Made by a program: the position numbers and the translations under genes. The notes under the pieces were generated by a model, which made no database searches, was not told where the DNA came from, and saw nothing but the letters and a program-made list of their open reading frames with translations. From an uncultured Alphaproteobacteria bacterium (GTDB lineage Bacteria; Pseudomonadota; Alphaproteobacteria; Thalassobaculales; Thalassobaculaceae): a stretch of 64,000 nucleotides of DNA. The DNA lies in assembly GCA_902629125.1 (NCBI GenBank), contig CACOPQ010000002.1, positions 62,001-126,000 on the forward strand. Reading direction: 5' to 3'. Positions 27,695-36,520 of the stretch are shown in pieces. Positions within the stretch are counted from its first letter, which is position 1. Every line of letters begins with the position of its first letter.

Positions 27695-28891
27695 ATGTCA
27701 ACAGAACAAGTATCAACACACACAATGAACTCCAGAGAGAATAAACCCGCCACATTTGAAAGCGTCTCAAGACCTATTCAAATATTATTGATTTGGATTC
27801 CCGTTCTACTAGGAGGTTGGGCGGTTGAAGTTATCAGTGGCGACTTCGCGGACGTTTTTTTTGGGGCAATTTCCGACGCATATTTACAAGTAAGTGCATT
27901 TGTAGCCCTTACATTCCTTCTTTTTTATGGAATTGAGAAACTTTTCAAGGTCGACGCTGCAACTTTATTGCAAGAAGCGACATTCTGGCAGGTTCCTATT
28001 GCTGCCGGTCTAGGTGCGCTCCCAGGGTGTGGTGGCGCTGTGATCGTAATGACCCAGTATGTATCTGGAAGGCTTAGCTTTGGGGCAGTCGTCGCCGTCC
28101 TTACTGCAACAATGGGTGACGCGGCCTTCCTTTTGATAGCTCAAGTTCCTTTAACAGGGCTATCGATGATTGGTCTTGGCTTTGTGATAGGCACACTTAG
28201 TGGGTGGATAGTTAATAAAATTCATGCTTTTGATTTTTTATATGATCATAATCTAAAGACTGTGCGTACTAAGACCGCGGGAAAAGATACATCGAGCCCT
28301 TTTTTGGACCTCTTATGGTTTTTGCTTCTTACTCCGGGTTTAGTTCTAGCTTTCCTCGTGGCTTTTCAAGTTGATGTTGATAGTATTTTGTCAACGGAAA
28401 TTCTTAGCAAACCTGCAACGACGATAGGTGTTATGGGAGGCCTCTTGGCAATCTCCATGCAACTAGCACCAAAATTAGGCCTATTAGGTGATGATAATCA
28501 TTCAAAGCGAAAAACAATTTTTCGTAAAACAATTAGGGAAACAAACTTTATTACGCTTTGGGTAATTTTTGCATATCTTGCTTTCGAGTTGCCGGTATAC
28601 TTTTTTGATATAGACCTCCAAAGCATTTTTGCTGGTTGGGCAGCAATAGTTCCTCTGATTTCAGTCTTAATTGGGTTTTTGCCTGGATGTGGACCTCAGG
28701 TCCTCGTCACCACTCTATTTATCGCAGGCTATTTGCCATTATCGGCACAGATTGGTAACGCTCTGAGTAATGATGGAGATGCTTTGTTCCCTGCAATAGC
28801 AATCGCTCCAAAGGTCGCAATTGTTGCCACATTTTACTCGGCTATCCCCGCTTTAGTTGCTTCTTACGTCTATTTTTTTGCTTTTGAATAA
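27695..28891 (+). CDS. Putative 10-TM heavy-metal (manganese/arsenic) exporter, ArsP_2-like
   Basis: A 398-residue inner-membrane protein with about ten hydrophobic segments in two inverted halves. Each half carries the family motif: LGALPGCGGAVIVMTQY with TATMGDAAFLLIA in the first and IGFLPGCGPQVLVTTLF with LSNDGDALFPAIAIAPK in the second. Paired P-G-C-G loops and GDA motifs mark the ArsP_2 family (putative manganese transporter); the ion is not certain. The upstream palindrome suggests metal-dependent control. It is a single gene; the start at 27695 has no Shine-Dalgarno, the alternative being ATG 27725. Confidence 0.8.
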   Translation: MSTEQVSTHTMNSRENKPATFESVSRPIQILLIWIPVLLGGWAVEVISGDFADVFFGAISDAYLQVSAFVALTFLLFYGIEKLFKVDAATLLQEATFWQVPIAAGLGALPGCGGAVIVMTQYVSGRLSFGAVVAVLTATMGDAAFLLIAQVPLTGLSMIGLGFVIGTLSGWIVNKIHAFDFLYDHNLKTVRTKTAGKDTSSPFLDLLWFLLLTPGLVLAFLVAFQVDVDSILSTEILSKPATTIGVMGGLLAISMQLAPKLGLLGDDNHSKRKTIFRKTIRETNFITLWVIFAYLAFELPVYFFDIDLQSIFAGWAAIVPLISVLIGFLPGCGPQVLVTTLFIAGYLPLSAQIGNALSNDGDALFPAIAIAPKVAIVATFYSAIPALVASYVYFFAFE

Positions 28892-28927
28892 CAAGAGTTT
28901 AGAAAAGGCGATCTGATAGAGTTGCCA

Positions 28928-29866
28928 TTATGTTGACACGTTTTGTTTAACTCTAGCCAGCGCTTGTATATGCGAAGGCGACAGGCCACAGCAGCCACCC
29001 ACTATTTTTGCACCCTCACTTATCCAATCACGCGCAAATCCCTGTAATGCTTGCTCGGAAATTATTTTTTCAAACTGCCAATTGGGCGATTTAAAATATC
29101 CAGAGTCAGGATATGCGAATGTGGGTCCTGAGAATGCTTTTCTTAATTCTTTCAGAGAATCGCTTATTGCGTTTGCTGGAGTATGCATAATGCCGGCGGC
29201 GTCAGGTTTGTAATGCGAAAGAATACCAAGAATATCCATGAGTGGTAGCTCTTCATCCGGTAAGAAACTTAAAAGTTGACCTATATTATTTCGCCGTGAT
29301 GAAAACCCTGCCCAGATTGGTAAATCTGCTTTTTCAGCGGCTAGGAACGTGGATTCAATTTTTTTTGGGTCATACATCATCTCTAAAATAATTAGATCGC
29401 AACCTTCTTCTTTGAGAAACAAAGCTAATTCCGTTAGGTTCTCTTCAAATTTTTTTAATGAAATGACAGCATTTGGATCTGGTGCGGCAGTGCCCTTAGA
29501 AATCATTCCACGATGTGAGAGTGAACCGGCTATTAAAATATTAGGCTTGCAGCTTGCTTCTCTAGCGCTATGTGCTGTTTCTATGGCTTTTTTATTAATC
29601 TCGAAAAACTTATGACTTAAGCCAGATAGCTCCAACATGTGGCGAGAGGAGCTGTACGTATTTGTAGTTATGACATCTGCACCCGCATGGAGATAGTCAA
29701 GATGTATGCTTTTAAGTATATCTGCGTGTTCGAGTGCAGCAAGACCACACCAGGCGCCGGGGTCCATTGGGACACCGCGTTTTTCAAGTTCGGTCCCGGT
29801 TCCGCCATCCAGGATTAGGATATTTCCACGTTTCATTGATTCGAAGATAGTTGAATAATCCGACAT
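28928..29866 (-). CDS. Homocysteine S-methyltransferase family protein
   Basis: A 312-residue TIM barrel of the MmuM/BHMT family that transfers methyl groups to homocysteine using a Zn site. ILDGGTGTELEKRG, TTNTYSSSRHML, ILEMMYD and the C-terminal zinc pair Cys292-Cys293 in IVGGCCGLSP are present. The third ligand, normally Cys in G-[IV]-N-C, is replaced: the sequence reads AAGIMHTP, so His228 stands there. A His ligand could still bind zinc, or the substrate differs. ATG 29866 is the natural start. Single gene, convergent with the exporter. Confidence 0.88.
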   Translation of the reverse strand: MSDYSTIFESMKRGNILILDGGTGTELEKRGVPMDPGAWCGLAALEHADILKSIHLDYLHAGADVITTNTYSSSRHMLELSGLSHKFFEINKKAIETAHSAREASCKPNILIAGSLSHRGMISKGTAAPDPNAVISLKKFEENLTELALFLKEEGCDLIILEMMYDPKKIESTFLAAEKADLPIWAGFSSRRNNIGQLLSFLPDEELPLMDILGILSHYKPDAAGIMHTPANAISDSLKELRKAFSGPTFAYPDSGYFKSPNWQFEKIISEQALQGFARDWISEGAKIVGGCCGLSPSHIQALARVKQNVST

Positions 29867-30113
29867 TATCGCATCCTATTTTTTTTGGGCGAACAATGTC
29901 CGCCGCTTTAGCTGAATTTTTCTGCGCCCGCAATCTGGAAGTCAAATCGGCGCTAAACCTAGCAATCAGTATATATTACTCACTTGTATTAAAGACAAGT
30001 ATCAAAACATTTTTTTGAGCATAAGTATTTAGTCTAGTAAAAAGGTAGTGTTTTGGCGTAAGGACTGTATTAGCAAAAAAAATCATGTTAAAGCGGGATG
30101 TGGGAGAAAATTT

Positions 30114-30521
30114 ATGAATCTAACGCTTCATCATATAAATATATCGACCGATAATGTTGAAAAGATGGACGAGTTTTACAGAAACGTTCTTGGTCTAGGG
30201 CGGGCAACGGATGATCTTCCGGTGCTAGAAAAAAACAAGGGTTATTCCGGGGACGTTGCGTTTGTTTCGGATGGGAAAATCCAGACTCACTTGGCGCAGC
30301 GGGATATTCAAGCTGGATTTAATACGGGTCAAATTGTTAACCCTTTGGCCAGAGGACACATAGCATATCGAACGGATGACCTAGATGCTTTCAAGAAACA
30401 TCTTGAAGCTAAAGGAGTAGCTTACTCCGACTGGGGCGAAAGAGCTGTTGCTGGATGGTACCAGATATTTTTTTATGATCCTGATGGTACAGTGATCGAA
30501 GTACATCAGCGGAAGTCATAA
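30114..30521 (+). CDS. VOC/glyoxalase-bleomycin resistance family protein
   Basis: A 135-residue protein with two betaalphabeta modules: LHHINISTDNVEKMDEFYRNVLGLGRA and HIAYRTDDLDAFKKHLEAKG, ending FFYDPDGTVIEVHQ. His6, the middle His and the final Glu form the metal site of the vicinal oxygen chelate fold. ATG 30114 follows GGGAG by about 8 nt; an upstream TTG-started frame is not used. Substrate unknown. No operon partner. Confidence 0.88.
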   Translation: MNLTLHHINISTDNVEKMDEFYRNVLGLGRATDDLPVLEKNKGYSGDVAFVSDGKIQTHLAQRDIQAGFNTGQIVNPLARGHIAYRTDDLDAFKKHLEAKGVAYSDWGERAVAGWYQIFFYDPDGTVIEVHQRKS

Positions 30522-30534
30522 AATCAAAGGAGTG

Positions 30535-30777
30535 TCATATTTGCGCTATATTAATGGCATAAATCTTTACTATGCATTGCCACTCGTCTTTTATTTCTTC
30601 GGAATACAGCTTGCGGTGGGCCTGTTTGTACCAATGGTTTGCATTTGAAAGATCGCCCTCTTTACGATGAAGTAAAGGATGTACCGAGGCAGTATCCTCG
30701 TTAAAACAGCTCTGGACTATTGAGTGGGCAAGTTCCCAGTTGCCCTGATGTTGCCACCAGAGGGATACCAGGGTCAT
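30535..30777 (-). CDS. Small conserved hypothetical protein
   Basis: An 80-residue protein with the pattern WWQHQGNWELAHSIVQ, then SVHPLLHRKEGDLSNANHWYKQA. I recall this Trp-rich pattern (GDW..AH..VQ; LHR.EGD..NA.YWY..A) from uncharacterised proteins of proteobacteria, helical-hairpin like. The function is unknown. The ATG at 30777 lacks a clear ribosome site and the frame may start slightly upstream. Convergent with the VOC gene. Confidence 0.6.
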   Translation of the reverse strand: MTLVSLWWQHQGNWELAHSIVQSCFNEDTASVHPLLHRKEGDLSNANHWYKQAHRKLYSEEIKDEWQCIVKIYAINIAQI

Positions 30778-30905
30778 GGAGAGACTCGCGGGTGGTGAGG
30801 TTTCATTGAAGGTTGGCTTAAATCCCTATCCCTTCATTAAATTTATCTTTCTATCTCAAAAGTGAGAATGGTGGTTTTCGAAAAACTTGTGGAAGGGAAT
30901 ACCTC

Positions 30906-32078
30906 TCATTTCTCCTCGGTTATATAATCTGTGTCTTGACCTAACCTTGGCGGTGCTTCCTTAGGCGCAATAATTTCATCATCAACTTTAAAGCCCAAAG
31001 TAGGCACATGGAGTGAATTTCGTAATCCGGGTATTTTGAGTTTATGGGTTATGCCTCTTTTTTCAACTTGTTGCTCGCTTAATATTTCGTCCAGTTTTCT
31101 GACTTTAGTGGCGGGAACTCCCTCTTCATTAAGTTTTTCCTCCCAATATTCGGCAGTTTTAGTTTTGATAATCTGCTCTACCAGATGGCGCAGCTCATCC
31201 TTGTTTTTCTTTCGATCGGTTGGATGTTGGAATTTTTTGTCTTTCAGCAGATCTTTGCGATTAATGGCAGTGCAGAAGCGTTTGAATTGTCTCTCATTAT
31301 TTGCTGCGATCATCAAAAGGTCTGATTGAGTTTCAAAGGCACCCGACGACGGACTTCGGCTCCAAGCCTCATTTCCAGATGGTTCAGGAATCCACCCATT
31401 ATTCAGGTGATCTGTTACAAGAGAAGACATTAGCAATAATGACGTATCTAGCATCGCCACATCTAATTTGACGCTTTTCCCTGTACGATTAACTTCGTGC
31501 AGTGCAGATACAATAGCAAAAGCGCCATTTAACCCCGTTGCATAGTCAACATAAGGTGCCCCAACTTTATTTGGTTCAGTTTCATTTGTGCCTGTGAGGC
31601 GCATTATACCGCACATTCCCTGGACAATATGGTCATAGGCTGGGCGATTGCTAATTGGACCATCCTGCCCAAATCCTGAGATTGAACAGTATACGATATT
31701 CGGCTTTATTTTTTTAATATTAGTATATGACAACCCAAGACGAGCAGCGGTGCCTGGCCGAAAGTTTTCTACAAAGACATCGGCATTCTCGACCAATTTT
31801 TTCAGTTTTTCGATATCTCTAGGAGACTTAAGGTCCAAGCCTATAGATTTTTTATTTGCATTCTGGGTTAGGTAGGCTGTTCCCATATTTTGATTTTCAA
31901 GACCATCTGGAGCATTTCCTTCTCTCGTCCAGTCACCACCATTAGGGTCCTCTATCTTAAGTACCTCAGCTCCTAAGAGTGCTAATTGGTATGTTGCGTA
32001 CGGACCAGCCAACACTTGCGTTAAGTCAATGACTGTTTTTCCAACTAAGGGTTGAAATGTCTGGGAAGATACCTTCAT
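30906..32078 (-). CDS. CaiB/BaiF family III CoA transferase
   Basis: A 390-residue enzyme that moves CoA between acyl groups. Motifs: GKTVIDLTQVLAGPYATYQLALLGAEVLKIEDP, then LKSPRDIEKLKKLVENADVFVENFRPGTAARLGL, the Asp that becomes the covalent anhydride in PYVDYATGLNGAFAI, and EEGVPATKVRKLDEIL. Typical length. ATG 32078 is chosen over a TTG 12 nt upstream. Substrate is unknown; oxalate, carnitine or aromatic acids are handled by relatives. It may be in a minus-strand set with the two genes upstream. Confidence 0.9.
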   Translation of the reverse strand: MKVSSQTFQPLVGKTVIDLTQVLAGPYATYQLALLGAEVLKIEDPNGGDWTREGNAPDGLENQNMGTAYLTQNANKKSIGLDLKSPRDIEKLKKLVENADVFVENFRPGTAARLGLSYTNIKKIKPNIVYCSISGFGQDGPISNRPAYDHIVQGMCGIMRLTGTNETEPNKVGAPYVDYATGLNGAFAIVSALHEVNRTGKSVKLDVAMLDTSLLLMSSLVTDHLNNGWIPEPSGNEAWSRSPSSGAFETQSDLLMIAANNERQFKRFCTAINRKDLLKDKKFQHPTDRKKNKDELRHLVEQIIKTKTAEYWEEKLNEEGVPATKVRKLDEILSEQQVEKRGITHKLKIPGLRNSLHVPTLGFKVDDEIIAPKEAPPRLGQDTDYITEEK

Positions 32079-32168
32079 GAGTTTTGCCAATATTTTTAGG
32101 TTGTAATTTAAATCAATTGCTGGAGTGTTTTTGACCGTTTTTCTCTCGATCTGCCTTTTTGCTCCAAA

Positions 32169-32387
32169 TCAATTTTCAGTATCATCTCCCAGTTGCTGCT
32201 CAGCTGCTTCCACCATAGCGAAAATAATGGGGCGATCGATGGGGTCGTCCGGGTAATGTTTCCTAAACACTGCTCGCGCAATCATATACGCGGAAAGCTT
32301 AGAAGCACCGGCTCTACGAGCATTTAGGAAGGCTTCTGTAACCTCGCCTACTACTTCGGTTGATAGACTATTTAATAGATCACTCAT
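32169..32387 (-). CDS. Small hypothetical protein
   Basis: A 72-residue acidic protein, MSDLLNSLSTEVVGEVTEA..., with two or three predicted helices and an SAYMIARAVFRKHYPDDP core. AAGGAG lies 10 nt before the ATG, an ideal ribosome site, supporting expression. I do not recognise the family. It lies between the BNR-repeat gene and the CoA transferase on the same strand. Confidence 0.65.
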   Translation of the reverse strand: MSDLLNSLSTEVVGEVTEAFLNARRAGASKLSAYMIARAVFRKHYPDDPIDRPIIFAMVEAAEQQLGDDTEN

Positions 32388-32443
32388 TAACTATCGCTCC
32401 TTTAATATCGAAACTTCCCGTCGAATGGCAGTTGAATAATGTG

Positions 32444-33562
32444 TCATCCGCAAGCTAATGAATAAATATCCTTCACCTTAACCGGGAGCGACATTTCTTG
32501 CCAGGACTCGCCGCCGTTTAATGTACCAAAAATTTCTCCGTTATAGCGGGCTCCGATAAAAACTTGATCAGGATTGAGGGCGTTTAGAGCAATCGACATA
32601 ATTGTCCCGTTCACCTTTACCTTATCAAATCTGCTCCATGATTTTCCGCAATCGATACTTCTATATATCCCTCCCTCATGACTTGCCGCTGCAACAGATA
32701 GTGCTACGTAGATTGTACTGACATCTGACGGTGAGACCTTTATATCTCTTCCATATGTCGTAGGGGAAAACCGACCTATTTTTATGTCTTCCCATGTACT
32801 GCCGCCATTTGATGATTTGAACACACCCATTCTTGAGGCAAGAAAAAGTTCATTAGGTTGGCTAGGGCAGATAGTTATGGCATGGGCGTCAAGCATTCCT
32901 TCCGCTAACGTCTCTTTCTGGACTATTGAACTCTGCAGATGGGGGAGCGATGAAAGTCGGACTAGGTCATCAGAAACATCTTGCCAAGTTGCCCCACCGT
33001 TGACTGTTTTAAGCGCCCCGGCAATCTCTAGGGCAGCAAAAATTTCATTGGAATTCCCCGGTTTTTGAACCATTCGCATAACTCTCGGAGAAAAAGGGCC
33101 GGAGCAGCGCTCTTCAAGAACAGGAACCGCGATGCTGATCCAATTTTTACCCCTATCGATAGATTTGAATATTTCTATCGGTGATCCTCCTGCGAGCATA
33201 ACATCCGGGTTGTCTTCCAATGTTAAAAAGCTCCAGATTCTAACATCATCTCTAGGCAAATTAGCTTTCTCGAACGTCAACCCCTTATCAGTGCTTCTCC
33301 AAATACCTTCGTCGGTACCCGCGTAAACATAGTTTGCAGAATTTGGGTGAACATAAACTACATGAGCATCGTTGCAATCAAGAACATGGTGCCAAGTACC
33401 TTCTGTGATTGATCTACGAAAGACGCCTACTGCTCCCTCTTCCTTAGGTCGTCCTACGTACCCTGCAAGGCCAACAAACAAATGGGTATCCAAGAAAAGT
33501 GCTCCTCCAATGTTATTTAAGTAAAGATTAGGTCGCTGCAGAATTATGGTCAATCGAAACAA
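32444..33562 (-). CDS. BNR/Asp-box repeat protein, no signal peptide
   Basis: A 372-residue beta-propeller-like protein. Five Asp-box-type repeats are visible as GIWRSTDKGLTF, IFKSIDRGKNW, ALKTVNGGATW, VFKSSNGGSTW, GIYRSIDCGKSW and IFGTLNGGESW. Such propellers occur in sialidase, Vps10 and photosystem-assembly YCF48 proteins, but the sialidase catalytic residues are not evident and there is no signal peptide, so it is probably a cytoplasmic binding scaffold. The start is TTG 33562, with AAGAGA 9 nt upstream. It diverges from the flavin monooxygenase gene 81 bp away. Confidence 0.75.
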   Translation of the reverse strand: MFRLTIILQRPNLYLNNIGGALFLDTHLFVGLAGYVGRPKEEGAVGVFRRSITEGTWHHVLDCNDAHVVYVHPNSANYVYAGTDEGIWRSTDKGLTFEKANLPRDDVRIWSFLTLEDNPDVMLAGGSPIEIFKSIDRGKNWISIAVPVLEERCSGPFSPRVMRMVQKPGNSNEIFAALEIAGALKTVNGGATWQDVSDDLVRLSSLPHLQSSIVQKETLAEGMLDAHAITICPSQPNELFLASRMGVFKSSNGGSTWEDIKIGRFSPTTYGRDIKVSPSDVSTIYVALSVAAASHEGGIYRSIDCGKSWSRFDKVKVNGTIMSIALNALNPDQVFIGARYNGEIFGTLNGGESWQEMSLPVKVKDIYSLACG

Positions 33563-33643
33563 TACGCTTTATCTCTTGTTTCCAACTTGTGCTAGGTTGC
33601 ATAATATTTTCAACACCCTATCGAAAAGTTCAGAGAAACTAAA

Positions 33644-35383
33644 ATGCACAAAGATCAATGTTTGAAAATCGCTCAGGATTGGCTTTCTCATTTTGAAATG
33701 GTTTTACAATCTGGAAACTCCAATGACCTTCAGGGCTGCTTTCATTTAGAGAGTCATTGGCGGGACCTCTTGGCATTTACCGGCACAATCTCCCCATTTG
33801 AGGGCGCTAAAGAAATCAGTCGTGGCCTCAACTCATTTCAGAAAATAGCTCTAGCGCATTCTTTTCGAATCATGGATAGGCATGCACAGCCCCGTTTGGT
33901 GAAAAGATTGGGTAGACCGGTCATTGAAGCTATCTTTGCCTTTGAAACTAAATTGGGTAGGGGTGACGGGGTGGTCCGTTTGCCTGAAGACAGTCAAAAA
34001 ACCGCTTGGACATTTTTAACTACTCTTTCAGAACTTAAGAATTTTGAAGAAAAAGTAGGACTTAATCGTCCGTCGGGAGAAGCCTATTCTAGGAATTTTG
34101 GTGGTTCTAATTGGTTAGATCAAAGGCAAGAGTCTATAAAATTTTCTAATAGAGATCCGGTTGTTTTAGTGGTTGGTGGTGGACAGGCCGGATTAGCGGT
34201 GGCTGCGAGGCTCGGTCAGTTGGAAATAGAAACTCTGGTGATAGACAAACACGAACGAATTGGTGATAATTGGCGAAAGCGTTACCATTCGTTGGCCTTG
34301 CACAACCAAATCCATGTTAATCATTTACCCTATCTACCATTTCCTCCCACTTGGCCCAAATATATTCCAAAAGACATGCTTGCAAATTGGTTTGAGCTGT
34401 ATGCAGAGGTTATGCAAGTCGATTTTTGGACTGGAACCGAACTTATCAATGCCGATTATTACAGTTCCTCAGAGCACTGGGTGGCAACGGTCAAGCAAAA
34501 TAATAATTCAGAGAGAATTTTAAAACCTAAACATATTATTTTTGCAAATGGCGTTAGCGGTATTCCCTACAGGCCAAAGTTAGTCGGATTGTGTGACTTC
34601 AGGGGAGAAATATTGCACTCAGAAGGTTTTTCAAATGGTGCCGAATGGACGGGTAAAAGGGCGGCAGTTCTGGGCACCGGTAACAGCGGGCACGACGTCG
34701 CTCAGGATTTACATAGTAGTGGTGTCTATACCAGTATGATCCAACGTGGTTCTTCTACCGTTGTCAGTATAGACCCCAGTGCCAAGCTTAACTATGCGCT
34801 TTACGACGAGGGTGACTCGCTTGAAGATAGTGATCTGATAGCTTCAGCTGCTACTTACCCATTGATTGTAGAAGGATATCAGTTAGCAGTCAAAAAAATG
34901 GCGGAATTTGATAAAGAATTAATTGCAGGGTTAAAAAAACGAGGTTTTAAATATGATCTGGGAGAAGATTTTACCGGTCACCAGATGAAATACAGAAGGC
35001 GAGGTGGCGGATATTATCTTGATGCAGGTTGCTCTCAACTAATAATTGATGGGAAAATACAATTAATTCAGTTTGACGATATTAAAAGGTTTGTTGATAC
35101 CGGAATTTTGATGAAGAACGGAAATGTTGAGAAGATTGATTTGCTAGTTTTAGCAACTGGTTATTACAGTCAGACCGAATTGGTCTCGCGACTATTAGGT
35201 GATAAAGTTGCCAAGAAAGTTGGCGACATATGGGGTATAGGTGAAGATGGGGAAATGGCTAATATGTGGAAAGCCACTCCTCAAAAAGGATTATGGTTTA
35301 TGGCAGGTAGTTTAGCCCAATGCAGAATTTATTCTAAGTATCTCGCGTTGCAAATTAAAATTATAGAGGAAAAGCTAAGCTGA
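33644..35383 (+). CDS. Flavin-containing monooxygenase with NTF2-like N-terminal domain
   Basis: A 579-residue two-part protein. Residues 1-150 resemble a SnoaL/NTF2-like domain (DWLSHFEMVLQSGNSNDLQG... HWRDLLAFTG). The rest is a YUCCA/FMO-type flavoprotein: FAD loop VLVVGGGQAGLAVAARLG near 178, DNWRKRYHSLALHNQ (FMO-like), NADPH loop AAVLGTGNSGHDVAQDL near 345 and LLVLATGYYSQ. Such proteins are annotated as putative K+ transport flavoproteins; the reaction is unknown, likely oxygenation of N, S or carbonyl carbon. The fusion suits the Ca-like 'DUF4440/FMO' proteins of proteobacteria. It diverges from the BNR gene and is followed by rpiA. Confidence 0.85.
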   Translation: MHKDQCLKIAQDWLSHFEMVLQSGNSNDLQGCFHLESHWRDLLAFTGTISPFEGAKEISRGLNSFQKIALAHSFRIMDRHAQPRLVKRLGRPVIEAIFAFETKLGRGDGVVRLPEDSQKTAWTFLTTLSELKNFEEKVGLNRPSGEAYSRNFGGSNWLDQRQESIKFSNRDPVVLVVGGGQAGLAVAARLGQLEIETLVIDKHERIGDNWRKRYHSLALHNQIHVNHLPYLPFPPTWPKYIPKDMLANWFELYAEVMQVDFWTGTELINADYYSSSEHWVATVKQNNNSERILKPKHIIFANGVSGIPYRPKLVGLCDFRGEILHSEGFSNGAEWTGKRAAVLGTGNSGHDVAQDLHSSGVYTSMIQRGSSTVVSIDPSAKLNYALYDEGDSLEDSDLIASAATYPLIVEGYQLAVKKMAEFDKELIAGLKKRGFKYDLGEDFTGHQMKYRRRGGGYYLDAGCSQLIIDGKIQLIQFDDIKRFVDTGILMKNGNVEKIDLLVLATGYYSQTELVSRLLGDKVAKKVGDIWGIGEDGEMANMWKATPQKGLWFMAGSLAQCRIYSKYLALQIKIIEEKLS

Positions 35384-35480
35384 TTTATGCCTGATAATGA
35401 AATGGCGTTCGTCTGCCAGATACTGAAATATTGAGACTCGATTTTGATATAAATAATAAAAACTTTTGTGGTGAGTTAAT

Positions 35481-36185
35481 ATGTATCAGAGAGACCAAGA
35501 CAAACAAAAATCCCTACTGGCGAAGGCTGCGATACAATACTTGGAAAAAGGCATGGTTTTGGGTTTGGGCACTGGATCTACAATTGACATATTTATTTCG
35601 GAGTTGAGTAAGTTTGAAAACCTACTCGGTAGTCTAAAAATCGTTGCTACCTCTAAAGTCAGTGCCAAAAAGGCTCGAGTTAATCGCATGAACGTTGTTG
35701 AGCCTGATAAATGTTTAGAGCTAGATATCTGCATAGATGGTGCAGATGAGGTGGATAGAAACCTCTCAATGATAAAAGGTGGTGGAGGTGCTTTGTTATG
35801 GGAAAAAATAGTAGCATATAGAGCCAGCAAGCGCATTTATTTGGCCGATGAAAGCAAGCAAGTCACTCAGTTAGGTGCTTTCCCTCTGCCCGTAGAAATA
35901 ATAGACTATGGGCACGAGTGGAGTGCAGCTGCGATTGAGCCACTTTTCAAGAGTGTTCGCCTTCGAAAAGAAGCCACGGGCAATATATTCAAAACAGACT
36001 CAAACAATGTAATCTATGACTGTTTTATAAAAGATGAAGAAGATACCGCTAACTTGGGTTCTAAATTGTCGGCAGTTCCTGGAGTTGTGACCTCTGGTTT
36101 GTTTGGCCAATTTATAGATATATTATTAACCTGCCGTGATGGTGATGTTCAGGAAATTAGTAGCAGAGAAAATGTTTTTTGGTGA
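35481..36185 (+). CDS. rpiA: Ribose-5-phosphate isomerase A
   Basis: Interconverts ribose-5-phosphate and ribulose-5-phosphate, 234 residues. Signature motifs: LGLGTGST (phosphate loop), CIDGADEVD (catalytic Asp/Glu), IKGGGGALLWEKI (catalytic Glu) and DESKQV. GGTGAG lies 8 nt before the ATG. Single gene; the neighbours are unrelated. Confidence 0.95.
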   Translation: MYQRDQDKQKSLLAKAAIQYLEKGMVLGLGTGSTIDIFISELSKFENLLGSLKIVATSKVSAKKARVNRMNVVEPDKCLELDICIDGADEVDRNLSMIKGGGGALLWEKIVAYRASKRIYLADESKQVTQLGAFPLPVEIIDYGHEWSAAAIEPLFKSVRLRKEATGNIFKTDSNNVIYDCFIKDEEDTANLGSKLSAVPGVVTSGLFGQFIDILLTCRDGDVQEISSRENVFW

Positions 36186-36301
36186 CGCGGATCTATCGGT
36201 TTCAAAGTTTTAATAAAAAAATTAAGAACGCTTGTTGAGAAGAAAAACTTTTAAAGTCCCTTTGGTTTGCAATTTTTTTCTATTATTTAAAAAAATTAGT
36301 T

Positions 36302-36478
36302 ATGAACAATACTCTCGTGCGCCTTATTATGTCTTGCATTTGTTTATTCGTATTTCTTTCTGTTCTCTTCCTATTTTTGGGGCTAGAAATGTCTGCGTCG
36401 TATACGCGTTCAAGTCCAGATTGCTCTGTATGGTGTGTTTTAGAGTATAAGCTGCTGAATACAATTAATAAGCAATAA
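36302..36478 (+). CDS. Possible small single-pass membrane protein
   Basis: A 58-codon frame in the 335-bp gap after rpiA: MNNTLVRLIMSCICLFV opens a hydrophobic stretch of about 20 residues (8-28), followed by a short polar tail with two cysteines (PDCSVWCVLEY). One membrane segment with N-in charge (Arg7) is plausible. No good ribosome site precedes the ATG (AAAAATTAG), so it may be spurious. The rest of this gap holds nothing else I can name. Confidence 0.3.
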   Translation: MNNTLVRLIMSCICLFVFLSVLFLFLGLEMSASYTRSSPDCSVWCVLEYKLLNTINKQ

Positions 36479-36520
36479 AACTTAAAACCAATTCCTTCCT
36501 AGAAAATAGAGGTAATAGAG

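Noticed and set aside
36232-36450. 72-codon plus-strand ORF
   Set aside because: No ribosome site and odd Cys/Phe-rich content; the smaller frame at 36302 is the better candidate.
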